64,000 nucleotides of DNA from contig JAQPZY010000673.1 in assembly GCA_029931535.1 (NCBI GenBank), forward strand, positions 1 to 64,000, in the 5' to 3' direction. The stretch is from Margaritifera margaritifera (Eukaryota > Mollusca > Bivalvia > Unionida > Margaritiferidae). A program made the translations under genes and the position numbers. Positions 33,021 to 45,369 of this stretch are shown piece after piece; the stretch's first letter is position 1; each line of letters opens with the position of its first letter. The notes below the pieces were generated by a model that saw nothing but the letters and a program-made list of their open reading frames with translations, made no database searches and had not been told where the DNA came from.

Positions 33021-36000
33021 AAAAATAAGCAACAGAGAAAAGACAGAGCTTTTCCAAATGCTCTTATTTCTACGAGGTCAAGGTCACGGTCTTGTATTGA
33101 AAGCAATACATTTGTTGGGTCAAACAAACCCCAGTCTGATTCTATTTTAGAGGCTTATGAACCATTCATGTCAGAAGGTTCTATATCACTTATTTGTGAT
33201 TCTGCCAAACCTATCCCAATTAAAATATTAAGGGACACTGGAGCTTCTCAGAATCTTTTATTATCAGGTACTTTGCCTTTGTCTGAGGAGTCTTCTTCAA
33301 GTGAAAGTGTTCTTGTTCAGGGAGTAGAGTGCGGCTTTGTAAATGTTCCTCTCCATTGTGTAAATTTGGCATCAGACTTAGTTTCTGGACCTGTGACTAT
33401 TGGGGCAGTGACTTCTTTACCCATAGAGGGTGTTCATTTATTACTAGGCAATGACCTAGCTGGAGATAAGGTTGTGGTTAATCCACTTGTAACTGACAAG
33501 CCTTGTTTGGATCAGAAAGTTGATCTTGTCAAAACTGAAATCCCTGATTTGTACCCTGCTTGTGCAGTTACTAGAGCTATGGCAAAAAGAGCTCTTGAGA
33601 GTGATGTTGATCAGGATATTATTCCTTTAGCTGACACATGTATTGGTCAGTCTTTTGATGAGGTCACTTTTTCCTCAGGTATTGATCAATCAAATGGTAT
33701 TGATCACAGTGATCCTCTTTTGGCAACTCATTCTCTTTGTTCTAATCAGGATGACAAACGACAATCCCTTGTCGTTGAACAGGAGCAAGATCCCGAGATA
33801 TCTTGTTTGTTTCAGAGGGCTATTAGTGAAACTGAAGCCACACAAGTTCCAGTGTGTTACTTTGTGGAAAATGGGGTCCTTATGAGGAAATGGAGACCAC
33901 CTGATGTACCCGCTGGTGACGAGTGGTCAGTGAGCTATCAAATTGTTGTTCCTAAGTCATATAGACAGGAAATTCTTAATTTAGCCCATGAAACTCCTTT
34001 GGCTGGTCATTTAGGAGTCCGTAAGACTTATCACAAGATCTTGAATCATTTTTATTGGCCGAAACTCAAAAGTGATGTTTCTAAATACTGCAGATCTTGT
34101 CACACTTGTCAAATGGTAGGAAAACCCAATCAGAAGATACCTAAGGCTCATCTGCAACCTATTCCTGCATTTGATGAACCATTTAGTAGAATAAAAGTAG
34201 ACTGTGTTGGTCTTTTACCTAAAACCAAGTCAGGCAACCAATACTTGTTGACCATCATGTGTGCATCTACAAGATTTCCAGAGGCAATTCCTCTGAGAAA
34301 TATAAAAACTAAAACTATTGTGAAAGCTTTGGTGAAGTTTTTACACTTGTTGGCCTTCCCAAATCTGACCAGTCAGATCAAGGATCAAATTTTATGTCTG
34401 GAATTTTCCAACAAGTTATGCATGAATTAGGCATCGAACAGTTTAAATCTTCTGCCTATCACCCTGAACGTCAAGGTGCTTTGGAAAGATTTCATCAAAC
34501 TTTGAAGAATATGATTCGATCATATTGCTTTGATACAGAAAAGGATTGGGATGAGGGTGTTCATTTGTTGTTGTTTGCTGTTAGGGAATCAGTTCAAGAG
34601 TCGTTGGGTTTTAGTCCCTTTGAACTAGTTTTTGGTCATACTGTCCGTGGACCATTGAAATTATTGAAAGAGAAACTTCTTTCAAATGAAGATTCAAAGA
34701 TTAATCTTCTTGATTATGTCTCTGATTTCAAATACAAGTTGTCAAAGGCCTGTGAAGTAGCAAGAACTAATCTTCACACTACCCAGTCAAAAATGAAATT
34801 AAGGTATGACAGAAATTTACAGGAAAGGAGTTTCAAACCTGGTGACAAAGTTCTGGCTCTCTTTCCCATACCTCAGAATCCTCTTCAGGCTAAATTTTAT
34901 GGTCCTTATACCATTGAAAAGAAAGTAAATGACTTAAATTATATCATTAACACTCCTGGGAGACGGAAACAGAAACAACTTTGTCATATAAATATGTTAA
35001 AGGAATATTTTGACAGAGATAGCTCAGCTAATTATTCTGTTAGTTTAGTTGTACCTGTCCCACACAGTGAAGATATCAACGATGGAGTACGATCAGACTA
35101 TAGTGACTCTGGTATAACCAATCTTCGGAATTCAGAAATATTGAACAATCTAGACCAGAAACTTTCACATCTACAACAACAGGAAAGAAATGAACTAAAA
35201 CAGCTATTACATGACTATGAGCACTTGTTTCCTGATGTTCCAACACGAACAAGTAAAATTTATCATGACGTTGACATTGTAGATTCTATGCCTGTGAAAC
35301 AGCATCCTTATAGGATGAATCCTCTCAAACAGAACTATCTGAAGAAAGAAATTCAGTATTTACTGAAGAATGATTTCATAGAACCAAGTGAAAGTAACTG
35401 GAGTTCACCATGTATTCTTATTCCCAAGCCAGATAATACATTCCGTATGTGTACTGACTATAGAAAAGTCAACAGTGTCACCAAAACTGATTCATTTCCA
35501 ATCCCAAGAATGGACGATTGCATTGATAAAATTGGAAATGCGGAATATGTCACCAAGTTTGACCTTTTAAAAGGATTCTGGCAAATTCCACTGACGGAAA
35601 GGGCAAAAGAAATTTCAGCATTTGTAACTCCAGATGGACTTTATCAATATAAAGTCATGCCGTTTGGAATGAAAAATTCGCCTGCAACGTTTCAACGTCT
35701 GATGAACATGATAACATTTGGTCTTGATAATTGTGACGCTTATATCGATGACGTCATTATCAACAACAACACCTGGGAAGATCATTTGGAAACCATTCGA
35801 AAATTCTTCGATCGACTCAGTGATGCGAATCTGACAATTAATTTGAGCAAACGTGAGTTTTGCCATGCTTGTGTCACATTTTTAGGACATATTGTGGGAC
35901 AAGGTCAAGTTAAACCTATAGAAGCTAAGGTCAAATCTATCTCTGAATTTCAAGTTCCAATTTGTAAAAAGCAACTGATGCGATTTCTAGGTATGGCTGG

Positions 36001-36544
36001 ATTATATCGGAAATTTTGTTCCAATTTTTCCAAAATTGCTGAACCTTTGACAAGTTTATTGAGTAAGAAAGCCAAATTTTATTGGTCTGACAAGTGTCAG
36101 GAATCTTTTGACAAGTTAAAGGCCATGCTTAAGAATGCACCAGTTCTTTCTGCACCAAATTTCAGCCAATCATTTAAATTATCTGTTGATGCAAGTGATG
36201 TAGGGGTTGGTGGAGTATTGATTCAGGAAGACAAAAGTGGTGTGGATCACCCTGTGTGTTATTTTTCTAAAAAACTAAACAAGCACCAGAAAAATTATTC
36301 CACAATTGAGAAGGAATGTTTGGCTTTGATATTGGCTTTACAGCATTTTGAAGTGTATGTCACCTCAGCTCTTTCTCCAATTATTGTGTACAGTGATCAC
36401 AATCCCCTTACTTTCATCAACAAAATGAAAGATAAAAATCGGAGATTGTTGAGATGGAGTTTGATATTGCAAGAATATAACATTGACATTAAACACATCA
36501 GGGGAAAAGACAATGTGATTGCAGATGCACTCTCACGTGCCTAG
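31730..36544 (+). CDS. Gag-Pol polyprotein of Gmr1-like element (three frame breaks)
   Basis: The start is taken at ATG 31730, because the second element has an equivalent ATG with similar following residues (M-[AT]-S-x-V-x-[NS]-F). The frame passes through three -1 steps. The first is at a C-run near 31766. The second is at the GG before the GA tract near 32020. The third is at the T-run 34338-34342. Domain order is Gag helical N-terminus, capsid, CCHC knuckle, protease, integrase with GPY/F module, reverse transcriptase and RNase H, ending at TAG 36542-36544. No stop codon occurs inside the domains apart from the breaks, so this was a working element very recently or still is one. Confidence 0.9.
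33180..33530 (+). CDS. Aspartic protease domain
   Basis: The active-site motif DTGAS is at 33234-33248, followed by QNLLLSGTLPL. A hydrophobic region with HLLLGNDLAGD at about 33435-33470 resembles the second conserved block of retropepsins (ILGxD/LLGxDL type). It cleaves the polyprotein as a dimer. It sits directly after the zinc knuckle and a Ser/Arg-rich linker. Confidence 0.85.
33950..35020 (+). CDS. Integrase (HHCC, DD35E, GPY/F), placed before RT
   Basis: The HHCC zinc-binding part starts with His codons at 33987 and 34008 and continues with the Cys pair near 34089-34110 (CRSCHTCQ). The catalytic triad is Asp 34200 (IKVDCVG), Asp 34376 (SDQGSNF) and Glu 34484 (LERFHQ), with 35 residues between the last two. 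The GPY/F module (KFYGPYTI) lies at about 34892-34915. The T-run 34338-34342 lacks one base, which shifts the frame between the two Asp residues. The integrase inserts the cDNA into the host chromosome. Position upstream of RT is the group's hallmark. Confidence 0.93.
35180..36544 (+). CDS. Reverse transcriptase and RNase H
   Basis: The RT shows SPCILIPKPDNTFRMCTDYR, KFDLLKGFWQIPL, MPFGMKNSPATFQR and the catalytic YIDD at 35741-35752, then FLGHIVG. A tether follows, and RNase H has DASDVGVGGVL at about 36188, the Glu in YSTIEKECLAL, VYSDHNPL and the terminal DALSRA. All catalytic residues are present and the frame is open from about 34394 to 36544. It copies element RNA to DNA in the particle. 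In ordinary Ty3/gypsy elements integrase would follow here; instead the frame stops 138 bp before the 3' LTR. Confidence 0.95.
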   Translation, partial: QERNELKQLLHDYEHLFPDVPTRTSKIYHDVDIVDSMPVKQHPYRMNPLKQNYLKKEIQYLLKNDFIEPSESNWSSPCILIPKPDNTFRMCTDYRKVNSVTKTDSFPIPRMDDCIDKIGNAEYVTKFDLLKGFWQIPLTERAKEISAFVTPDGLYQYKVMPFGMKNSPATFQRLMNMITFGLDNCDAYIDDVIINNNTWEDHLETIRKFFDRLSDANLTINLSKREFCHACVTFLGHIVGQGQVKPIEAKVKSISEFQVPICKKQLMRFLGMAGLYRKFCSNFSKIAEPLTSLLSKKAKFYWSDKCQESFDKLKAMLKNAPVLSAPNFSQSFKLSVDASDVGVGGVLIQEDKSGVDHPVCYFSKKLNKHQKNYSTIEKECLALILALQHFEVYVTSALSPIIVYSDHNPLTFINKMKDKNRRLLRWSLILQEYNIDIKHIRGKDNVIADALSRA

Positions 36545-36673
36545 AAATGTAATATTGCTTGATGTAATTAAGTCCAGTATCATAAAACATGTTCTTATGT
36601 AATTTTGGTTATTATAGTATTAGATGTATATTCAAAAGAAAGCTTTATTATATAAATCTTTCTTTTTCTTTAT

Positions 36674-36682
36674 GAGGGGAGG
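36674..36682 (+). promoter_or_regulatory. Polypurine tract
   Basis: GAGGGGAGG lies directly before the 3' LTR and is the expected primer for plus-strand DNA synthesis. Confidence 0.85.
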
Positions 36683-37434
36683 TGTTATGTATGATGTTGA
36701 TATAATATTATAAATATTTTAGGAAATTATAAATGTTTCTTCACTTTAATATTTGCTTAAATCTTAATGTTTATGAGGAAAAACATGTTTAACTAGTGTC
36801 CTTGAATTAGGTTGTTTTGATCAATATTTTTTCTCAATTTGAAGGTCAAGGTTGAATTTTGTTTACAGGTAAAATTCCATTAAGATGACACACATTCTAG
36901 AACATTCTGTCATGTGACCAATCTTTATATATACCATGTTTGGTGGACATTTTTTCCGTTTTGACATTACCATCAGTCTTGTAAAGAGCTATTACAGTTG
37001 TGATAATTCATTCCAAATTCTAAAAGAGGAATTATTTTAAATATTCATTGGATTATAACAGTGCTCATAAACTTTTGGATTTTGGATTTTTAATTGATGA
37101 TTTTGGAATTTAAATGAACTTATTCAGATATTTTGGAATACTTCATTTTGACATCAGCACATCAAGATTACTAGTACATCAGGACTTTGGAGACCATTAG
37201 CACATCATAACATTCAAGGACACAACCGTGAATTCGGAACATTCTATATTTAGGACTTGTGATTAGAACAATCATTCTTATTGGATTATTAGGATTTCAA
37301 AACACATTACTGTAAGTGACTTTTTTGATTTTTCATTTTAATTATCTAGTAATAAATTGCTTGTTGATTTTTACTTGATTTGTTGGTTTCAAATTCTTTC
37401 TGTTACATTTTTCTTAGACCATAGAGTCGTAACA
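36683..37434 (+). repeat. 3' LTR of Gmr1-like element
   Basis: Same as the 5' LTR except for about nine or ten substitutions and one missing T in a T-run. Ends GTCGTAACA. Confidence 0.95.
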
Positions 37435-37438
37435 CCTT
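37435..37438 (+). other. Target-site duplication of Gmr1-like element (right)
   Basis: CCTT, matching 30802-30805. Confidence 0.85.
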
Positions 37439-37695
37439 ACAATCATTATTCACTTAAACTACTCTTGTAGGCATTTGATTACAAAAACAGCATTACAAAT
37501 GAACGACATATGAGCAGTACGTGTATATATATAGGGTTTAACGGCACATCAGCACAATTCTGGATGTATATTACCGAGTAAATGATATGCAGTATCGATG
37601 ATAAAGTTTAAACAAATCATTACTAAAAGATTTAAAAAGGTATAAAAATTAAACGATAAAAGTTAAAAGGTAAAATCCTTAGATTATAAGCCTAC

Positions 37696-37772
<77 letters not shown>

Positions 37773-37967
37773 TTAACATTGATTACGAAAGCCCAATATA
37801 TTCTCCGCTGAAACATTATCTAAACGATGTCTCTTGGCTCATTGGATGGGACACTCAACAAGAGTTTGCTGCTGAATGAGCAGAATCTTAAAACATTTTG
37901 CTTCTGAAATGTAAGTGGTATCGATATGAAAAACTTTGCATGTATTATTAGTTAGAAATGTGTGACA
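37439..37967. other. Intron sequence with long TA microsatellite
   Basis: (TA)n at about 37701-37771. Nothing else recognised. Confidence 0.7.
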
Positions 37968-38360
37968 GGCTGACACACTGACACTAAATCTGAAATATGT
38001 GTGTTACGCCCAGAGGTTGGGCTCGTTGAGAGGCTGACACACTGACACTAAATCTGAAATGTGTGTGTTACGCCCAGAGGTTGGCCTCGCTGTGAGGCTG
38101 ACACACTGACACTAAATCTGAAATATGTGTGTTACGCCCAGAGGTTGGCCTCCTTGAGAATCTGACACACTGACACTAAATCTGAAATGTGTGTGTTACG
38201 CCCAGAGGTTGGCCTCGCTGTGAGGCTGACACACTGACACTAAATCTGAAATGTGATTGTTACGCCCAGAGGTTGGGCTCACTGTGAGGCTGACACACTG
38301 ACACTAAATCTGAAATATGTGTGTTACGCCCAGAGGTTGGCCTCGTTGAGAGGCTGACAC
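37968..38360 (+). repeat. 64-bp minisatellite, about 6 copies
   Basis: Unit 'gaggctgacacactgacact' - 'aaatctgaaatgtgtgtgtt' - 'acgcccagaggttggcctcg' plus four bases. Copies differ by a few substitutions (tgtgtg/tatgtg, ggcctc/gggctc). Confidence 0.93.
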
Positions 38361-38530
38361 AGTTTTGATAAGTTCATCAGACGGACATCTTCGGGTATCC
38401 AAGGCTGACGAACTCCACTTCTGTACTAGACCAACAAATTGTTCTCCGCCACTTGGTTCGCTGCTCCTGGGTGCTTTGGATATAGTATTTTCTTTGGAAA
38501 TTGTATCAGATTTAAGCACGGTAGTTCGCT
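38345..38530 (-). other. Coding-like patch, unrecognised
   Basis: The minus strand stays open with a polar, protein-like composition (SKAPRSSEPSGGEQFVGLVQ, RRCPSDELIKT) and higher GC than its surroundings. No splice sites or start could be fixed, and the family is unknown. It may be an exon of an opposite-strand gene or a transposon remnant. Confidence 0.2.
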
Positions 38531-39239
38531 TGGAGTTTTAGATGCTAAAGTGCACCTACCTGATAACTAAATCGAACTCGAAATTTTCCTATCGCTCGGA
38601 GCGCAATAAACCTAAATTGACCAAAGTGGTGCCATGAGTAGCTGCAGATGAAAGTTTGTTACGCTGGATTGTGACCTGAGGTAATTTTGTGACCGGAAGT
38701 CAATAACAGCTTAGTCACAGGGTCACAGGTACCACCACTCTAACTGAGTTGATGAACTGCTATTGTATCTTATTGTTATCACTACGAGAATAATACTTTT
38801 TCTCTTATTTTTCCTGGAGATTTTTCAAGCCACTCAAGATGTTACTTGCATCATCTAGAATCCAGCATTAAAGCCAAATACAGAAAAATATATAATTCTT
38901 GTGTTCCGCTTCTTGACTTTTGAGCAGGATGACAAAGCAAACAGGTGTGATTCGGTCTGCTGCGGAATAGCAACTAATGCTGAAGATTCCTGTTAGTCCA
39001 TTCAAATGCAACTATTTTGTTTATTAACTGCATCATAACCTATGCTGATTTTGTATAGGTGGTGTCCATATTAGAGCCTTTATATAAGTAAGATAAGCTT
39101 ATTGCATCTGAACTTTCAACTAATGTGCTGGATTTTATAAAAACAAAAATGTGGAAAATGAAGAAAATAAACAAGGAACTAAATTAGCGTTGTAATACAC
39201 CTAACCACTTCACATCTTCGTGTTAAATATATTATTTCT
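38531..39239. other. Intron sequence, nothing recognised
   Basis: No coding-like frame, tandem array or terminal repeat could be supported. Confidence 0.4.
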
Positions 39240-39923
39240 TACTGGGTCCAACTATATAAATAATGTTATACCTGGAATCTTTAAACTTGGTGAAGGGAAG
39301 CATCTTGATGAATACTACATCCTCATCACAAAAGTAGGTCAATGTGTCTGATATTTCAGGTTTCAGTGTCTTTGGTTAAAATTTATGTTTAAAATTAATT
39401 TTTAGCATAGTTTTCACGCTCTATTCATGCTAGAATCATCCAATTTGATGCGTGTATATGCATCTCTCATAGTACCACACCATTACCACAAAACAATCTC
39501 ACTGTGATCTACATTTCACATTGTACAGGCTTAGGTTACGTTTTTGCGTTTAGCTCATAACCAAGTAGGTGTATTGCACGCTGTATGCAAACTGTTACAC
39601 CAAGATTCGTGAAATCTGGTGAAGGGATGCATCTTGATGAGTACTATACCCTCATTACAAAAGTAGATAACAGTAACCCGTATCTCATGCTCACTGACTT
39701 GGGATCAGTCTCAAGTACTGTTCATTCCGGAATCATCAAAGTGTCTGATTGCATGCATACTGACTTGGGTTCAGTCTCAAACACTGTTCATTACGGAATC
39801 ATCAAAGTGTCTGATTGCATGCATTTCTATTAGTACCACAATCTTACAAGAAAAGAAGGTCACTGGGACCTGCATTTCAGATTTTACTAGATTAGGTTAA
39901 ATCTGTGTGCTCATGCCTACATT

Positions 39924-39982
<59 letters not shown>

Positions 39983-41110
39983 CAATTCTTATACTTGGAA
40001 TCGTGAAACATGGAGAGGAGACGCATCTTGATTTGAAATATACCTTCATCTTAAAAGTAGGTATTTGTGACACATTTTTCACTCTTAACTGTCTTTGGTT
40101 TCATTTTATATTTTTAACTTAAACCAGGTGATTGTGGATATCTATATTTGTACTGCACCCATAATAAAAAGGTTCATGTGACCTGCATTTTGCATTTTAC
40201 TGGCTTTGCTTAAGTTTTGCATTTACCTAATGAGCACATTGTTATTTTTAATCTTCTGTATAATACTGTTATATTTGGAATAATGAACCTTGATGAGAGG
40301 ATGCATCTTAATGAGTACTGCATCATCATGTTAAAATTAGGTCACTGTAACCCATGCCTCATACTTCACTGAATTTGGTTCAATTTGATATTTTTACTGT
40401 TAATGTTTCAATCATTAAACTAGATGATTGTGTACATGTCTACTAAAAGTTGATCCATGCTAAAAATGTTAATGTGATCTCCATGTCACACTTTATTCCA
40501 GGCGTAGGTTTAGCTTTTGCATTTAGTTCATGACCCCATAGGTTTTTGGCATGCTATAGTATCCTATCTAGAATCATGAATCTTGGTGAGGAGATGCATC
40601 TTAATGTGTTTTACTCCATTTCAATATTAGTTCATTATGGCTCATATTTGTGCTTGATGTTCATTTTTCAGGTACTGTTCATGGTAGAATCGTAAAGTTG
40701 AGTTGTATCTCTGTTATTACCACGCTCTTACAACAAAATATCATTATACTTAATCTTTTACTGGTTAAGATTTTGCAATTAGCTCGTGACCACGCGAGTT
40801 TTTGGTATTTTATATGCATACTATCGTTTCTAATATCATCAAACTTGGTAAGTGGATGCTTTTTGATAAATTCTATACCCCTATTGCAAAAAAGGTGCTT
40901 GCAATCTTTTGTTCATGTTTCAGTGACTTCTTTAAATGTTTGTGTTAATAGTTCTTTTGTTGGGTGCTGTTTATGTTCCAATCACGAAACTTGATAATTG
41001 GATCAATCTCAGTTACAATTACACTCTCAGAACCAAATATAGTCACTGGCACCTATATTTTATGTTTTACCACATGGTTTAATTATTTGTGTCTGCGATC
41101 ACATAGATCA
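39240..41110 (+). repeat. Diverged roughly 270-410-bp satellite, six units
   Basis: A conserved block of the type 'cttggtgaagggatgcatct' - 'tgatgagtactataccctca' - 'tcacaaaagtaggt' recurs near 39280, 39605, 40005, 40285, 40580 and 40845. Between blocks each unit has 'gtgacctgcattt', 'ttaggtt...tttgcatttagctc' and 'ggcatgctatagta' in the same order. Unit length varies, partly because one copy contains a (CT)n tract (39927-39977). Divergence is high, so the array is old. Confidence 0.85.
39927..39977 (+). repeat. (CT)n microsatellite
   Basis: Uninterrupted CT repeat inside one satellite unit. Confidence 0.97.
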
Positions 41111-42078
41111 TCCATGCTAGAGCTATAAACATTATAACCTACTCAGAAGACCCTTCCTGACCAGTGCTCTTGAAAGTAGGAATAAATATGCTACTTCATT
41201 GGTATACTTTGCATATAAATGACAATTGCATATTGTGGTAGGTTACCCTCAGCGGGTTAACTGTTTGTTGTAACTGACAATGAGTATAGGAATTAGATGA
41301 GTGGACTGCATACTACATGCTAATCATGTGAGGCCTGTAGTGGAAAATCAGGATATTTATTAATGCATGAACTATGTACTGCTGGATTCCACTCCAAGGC
41401 TGCTCAAAGCCTGTGACTTCCATCGACTAAAATCTGGTATCTAGTGGTCCACAATAATAATAGCTTCTCAAGCATATTATAAGAACAATGATTCAAAATA
41501 TAATACTAAGCAACATTAATTTCGGGATTTTGTCAACTCCATAATCTACCTCTAGTTTAATACCATACAAAATAATGTTGTTTTAATTATTTATGTATGG
41601 TATACCTCCCACAGAAGGTATGTTGGTATGAAGGTTAGTCAGTGGGCCGGTGTGTAGGCATGTAGGTAATTTCTCAGTATGTCAACATATTACTGGTTAT
41701 ATACTCCCAATTAAAAGTTAACATTTTAAATTGTAAAAGACTAAAAATGTAAACTAAAACGAAACTTCAGCTAGAGAAGGGGCCAAATTTCCTTGTCAAT
41801 ATCTATTTAGTCCGAATTTAGTTTCTGCAAGATCATTTTTACAATGGTTATTAGAGACAAATAAAACCCATGTAGAGGTGACCTATGTAATTGTTCATTT
41901 TACTCTGGTTGTTCTCTTTCCAATGCAAAAATTGGACTACAAAAATTAAATTTCAATTGACCCGCAATTATTTTGTGGACTAGTTGGGTTAGGGAGGTAT
42001 TATCCCTAAGATAATATAATTCCCTATTATTATTATTATTATTATCATTATTATTATTATTATTATTATTAATATTAA

Positions 42079-42148
<70 letters not shown>

Positions 42149-42631
42149 AACCTGTAGAGAGTTGTATATGCACTTATTTTTTTTATTTCGTTCACTCCAT
42201 TTTTATGTTCATCCAATTAGTTTCAATCCAAAGAAGAAAAATACCTGATATAGATAAATAAATAAATACGAACATAAAGTCCTAGAAATGATTAAAGACT
42301 TGATAAGTTCACTCCTTAAGGTTTTAAATTAAAAATATTAGTTAAACTTGTAATGATGAAGCAAGAACATGCAGCATCAAAAGTACATTATAACTCTTGC
42401 ATTTGTTCTACAGCATCAGCAATATGAAGCCAAAACCATCTTCCTTCTTTTAGGTATAGGTGACCTCTGCGTACCTGCAGGTATCTGCGACGATGAATAT
42501 CTTATATTCTTTTTTATTTTAAGGGCCAGTCAGTATCTTAAAGAAGTTGTATACAATATTGTGTGAAAACTAAACTGCAAACTGAACATATATAGAAGGA
42601 GTGGATGGTTGAATAATGTCTTTGGTTCTAG
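41111..42631. other. Intron sequence with (ATT)n tract
   Basis: ATT trinucleotides with few interruptions at about 42025-42147. The rest is AT-rich with no recognised feature. Confidence 0.6.
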
Positions 42632-42710
42632 GAAGCATTCATTATTTAGTGGGAGAATGGAACCGTTTGTACAATGAGCTCAAGATAAATATATTCAACC
42701 CCGATAACAT
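42632..42710 (+). other. Possible exon, unrecognised
   Basis: Follows TTTGGTTCTAG and ends at GTAAGA. One frame is open (IHYLVGEWNRLYNELKINIF) and leaves two bases, AT, which join exactly to G at the next candidate exon (42999). The composition looks protein-like. It does not belong in an M12B protease, so it would be part of a nested gene or a remnant. Chance remains possible. Confidence 0.28.
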
Positions 42711-42998
42711 GTAAGATTAACCCCTCCCACCCCCTTTTATATACATAACAAGTTTCTCTTGACTGCTACTGCCCTGTTCCAAGACTATCGATACCTGTAA
42801 TGTACTAATATAATAAAACACTGCCCTTTTCAGATAAAATAAATTATATCATTGTCACAAATACAAGATTCACTGAATCAGATTGATTGTTTATCAAAGA
42901 AACAATATCAAGTTTTTAATTGAGAGTTCTTATATGTTAAAATTATTGTGAAACTGACCCATTTAACTTCCCTAGAATGTATGATCTCTCCTTTCCAG

Positions 42999-43066
42999 GT
43001 ACTCGTTGAACAAATTTAATGGAAACAAAAATTGGACTGGAAACAATAAAAAATACATTTCAGCAG
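42999..43066 (+). other. Possible exon, unrecognised (pairs with 42632-42710)
   Basis: Follows CTCTCCTTTCCAG and ends at CAG|GTATTG. It is open in the frame set by the previous candidate exon (YSLNKFNGNKNWTGNNKKYI) after a 288-bp canonical intron. No family recognised. Confidence 0.25.
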
Positions 43067-43239
43067 GTATTGAGCAGACTTTCTGATGTTAGATGTAAAA
43101 ATTCAAATATTAGAAACAGTAAGGAAAATATTTTCTCATATACACTCATATTTAACAATTTGAGCATTAATCCCAAGATTACACTGCACAGAATAGAGCG
43201 AATGAAAATAATCAACATTATTGGTCTCGACAGAAGTTG

Positions 43240-44180
43240 CTGTTACAAAATCTTTACAGACAGATTGTTATCTGCAAAAGTTTATTCACGAAAAACTGCT
43301 CATTTTTTAACAAATTTTCCAATGCAGTCAAAAACTGTAAATTTTCAAATGTATTAATGAATCTATTATTATATTCATGGTCAAATACTTCTTTTGCTTC
43401 ACATTTTTCGTCTTCTTTTCCTTTTGTAACCTCAGCCTTTTCAATATCTGACTTCAATTTTTCAAGTGATTTTGGGTATGAATCCAATGATGCCATTCCT
43501 GCTTTTCCTTCTATTTCCGATACTTCTCTTTCTTGCGGTTCCGTTGTTTTTTCTTGTGGTGTAGAATGTGTTATTGTTAGTATTAATTCTTTAATAATAC
43601 TATTATATTTTCGTAATGATTCATTTTGAAAATGTATTTATTCTAATTCGTCTGTTTCTTCCTATGTTAATGATTTATTTTGTTTTGACTTCTTAGATAA
43701 ATTATAGTTGGCATAACCCATCCCCTTAAGCCTTTTATCTACCTTTTTTATAAAGCTTATCGTGTTAATATATTCCACAGGGAGTTTGTAAGTTTTGATA
43801 AATCCATTTTGTAATATTCTCTATTGTTTGGTGTTAAATTTTGCTCCAAATTGTAAATCATTGTTTCATCTCTTCTGGTGGAAGCAGGGAACGAGTGGGA
43901 TTATTTCCTTCATCAAACATAATACATTCTTACATTGATCGCAATCGTTCTTAATCTACTTGAAGTAGTGGTATTGCTGCTATAAATTGGTCTTGATTGT
44001 CTTCTCATTTTTTAATTAACTAATCCTGTTCTTGGTCTATCTCTTCTTGTAGGTTTTCTTTTTTTCTCCCTAGTATGCTTTGTCTCTGGTTTAGGAATAT
44101 CTTCTTAAAATATCCGTTTGCTTAATTTTTCGTCTAATATTTGTTTCTTTAAAACTTCACGTCTACCAACCAGTTTTCAA
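43240..44180 (-). pseudogene. Decayed minus-strand gene(s), charged proteins
   Basis: On the minus strand, about 43720 to 43254 reads as one protein-like frame with only two internal stops (near 43670 and 43640). It contains KSLEKLKSDIEKAEVTKGK and ends FVNKLLQITICL; the ATG at 43496 gives 80 open codons. Further upstream (about 44100-43780) basic text such as REKKRKPTRRDRPRTG appears in broken frames. The charged helical composition resembles the decayed patches at 2-7 kb. Origin unknown. Confidence 0.3.
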
Positions 44181-44219
44181 TTAACTGTTTTATTTTCTTC
44201 ATCGTATCAGTTCTCAAAG

Positions 44220-45369
<1,150 letters not shown>

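Larger units (their letters stand above)
30806..37434 (+). mobile_element. Complete Gmr1-like Ty3/gypsy retrotransposon (Gag-PR-IN-RT-RH)
   Basis: A 6.63-kb LTR retrotransposon with 753/752-bp LTRs bounded by TGTTA...TAACA, a primer-binding site, one Gag-Pol region, a polypurine tract and a CCTT target duplication. Integrase precedes reverse transcriptase, the Ty1/copia-like order that defines the Gmr1 group within Ty3/gypsy. By eye the LTRs differ at about ten positions plus one indel, so insertion is fairly recent. There is no env-like frame after RNase H. Three one-base frame breaks occur, all at or beside short homopolymers. It sits in sense orientation in the third visible intron of the metalloprotease gene. 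Confidence 0.95.

Noticed and set aside
36545..36682. Possible env-like gene after RNase H
   Set aside because: Only 138 bp separate the stop from the 3' LTR, with no open frame.
39585..39833. 82-codon frame with LGE/SGEGMHLDEYYTLITK
   Set aside because: It is one unit of the diverged satellite at 39.2-41.1 kb, and other units do not keep the frame.
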